Assembly: GCA_002309255.1 (NCBI GenBank)
Contig: DBXI01000020.1
Coordinates: forward strand, 3,437 to 27,124
Direction of reading: 5' to 3'
From: Bacteroidales bacterium UBA1216
GTDB taxonomy: Bacteria > Bacteroidota > Bacteroidia > Bacteroidales > Paludibacteraceae
DNA length: 23,688 bases
The position numbers were made by a program, and so were the translations under genes. Below, piece by piece: positions 23,242 to 23,688 of the stretch. The notes under the pieces are model-generated. The model searched no databases and had not been told where the DNA came from. It saw nothing but the letters and a program-made list of their open reading frames with translations. The stretch's first letter is position 1, and the number at the start of each line of letters is the position of its first letter.

Positions 23242-23275
23242 AAGCCCGCTTGAGGAAACTCGGGCGGGCTTTTTT
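23242..23275 (+). terminator. Strong Rho-independent terminator of the lipoprotein gene
   Basis: AAGCCCGCTTGAG pairs with CTCGGGCGGGCTT (13 bp, two G-T pairs) around a GAAA tetraloop, followed by TTTTTT. It lies 19 bp after the stop codon. Confidence 0.92.
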
Positions 23276-23688
23276 AGTCATGTTCCCGTGTTATAATAAT
23301 TTGTTTCTAGTTGACTGCGTTCCGCGAGTACATTGACTATGCGCATCCCTTCTGCGTGTGCAATTAGTTTTTATCTTATTGTTGCATTGTCTATACAATT
23401 CATCCGTTTCAATTCGTGAAATTCGTACTCTATATATTTCCGTTCTTTCCGTGAGTTCCGTACTCAAACTCCCATTCTCTCCGTTCCCTCCTTTTCTCTG
23501 TTGAAAAAAGATTTTGGGGAACATTTTTGGCCTTTTTGGACTGAGAGAAAAAATATTGGTTTATATTGGGAATATTTGACCAAATATGATCCCCTGTAAT
23601 TTTGGGTTAATTGCGGGTAATTGTTGACTGATTTGCCGCCGTTTGCAATCTTTGTTTTGCATAAATATGCTAAAAAACACAAAAAACA
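23276..23688. other. Intergenic region without a supported gene
   Basis: About 23395-23505 consists of degenerate simple repeats (ATTCGTGAAATTCGT, TCCGTTCTTTCCGTGAGTTC, CTCTCCGTTCCCTCC). The short reading frames across it translate this low-complexity sequence and have no signal, domain or start context. The last 180 bp are AT-rich. I see no complete promoter, RNA gene or coding sequence up to the window edge. Confidence 0.6.

Noticed and set aside
23291..23682. Two minus-strand frames near the window end
   Set aside because: They translate degenerate simple repeats and AT-rich sequence, have no recognisable domain, and overlap each other.

Overview
The window looks like a chromosomal segment of a Bacteroidales (Bacteroidetes) bacterium. 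The evidence is: promoters of the phylum-specific type (TTTG, about 20 bp, TAnnTTTG) and no Shine-Dalgarno-like purine runs; a TonB-dependent receptor with a carboxypeptidase-regulatory-like N-terminal domain; a GldF-type permease; a fused KorA/KorB 2-oxoacid:ferredoxin oxidoreductase; a tmRNA whose tag ends in ALAA; and short C-terminal motifs on two secreted proteins that resemble type IX secretion tails. The genetic code is standard: TGA is a genuine stop in several genes.

Layout. (1) 1-476: the 3' end of rplT (L20), its terminator, and a 207-bp foldback element. (2) 477-6294, plus strand: a likely operon of a TonB-dependent receptor, a lipoprotein with an OB-like domain and a jelly-roll-like C-terminus, and a secreted triple-OB-fold protein, followed by terminators and a possible small RNA on the minus strand. 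(3) 6583-15976, minus strand, read right to left: pssA, a secreted endonuclease I, a PAP2 phosphatase, korA, korB, a nucleoside:H+ symporter, a broken four-helix-bundle (S23/IVP family) gene, a solo gldF-like permease and a YfcE-type phosphodiesterase. Their spacers are filled with short AT-rich inverted repeats and simple repeats that in places overlap start or stop codons. (4) valS (minus) and ssrA-lepA (plus) diverge from a region with two almost identical promoters facing away from each other. (5) 21407-23275: a SprT-like protease, a six-unit array of 11-bp repeats, and a strong promoter driving about 300 nt of highly structured non-coding RNA that runs into a small lipoprotein gene and a strong terminator. 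The last 400 bp hold no gene I can support.

How the genes may work together. Most are housekeeping: translation and ribosome rescue (rplT, valS, ssrA, lepA), phospholipid synthesis (pssA, PAP2) and anaerobic 2-oxoacid metabolism (korAB). A secreted DNase, a nucleoside symporter, and a TonB receptor with OB-fold partners lie in one neighbourhood. This suggests, but does not prove, scavenging of extracellular nucleic acid. The most unusual items are the structured RNA at 22.5-22.8 kb, the spacer repeat family that in one copy encloses the broken four-helix-bundle gene, and the repeat-like DNA read in frame inside valS.
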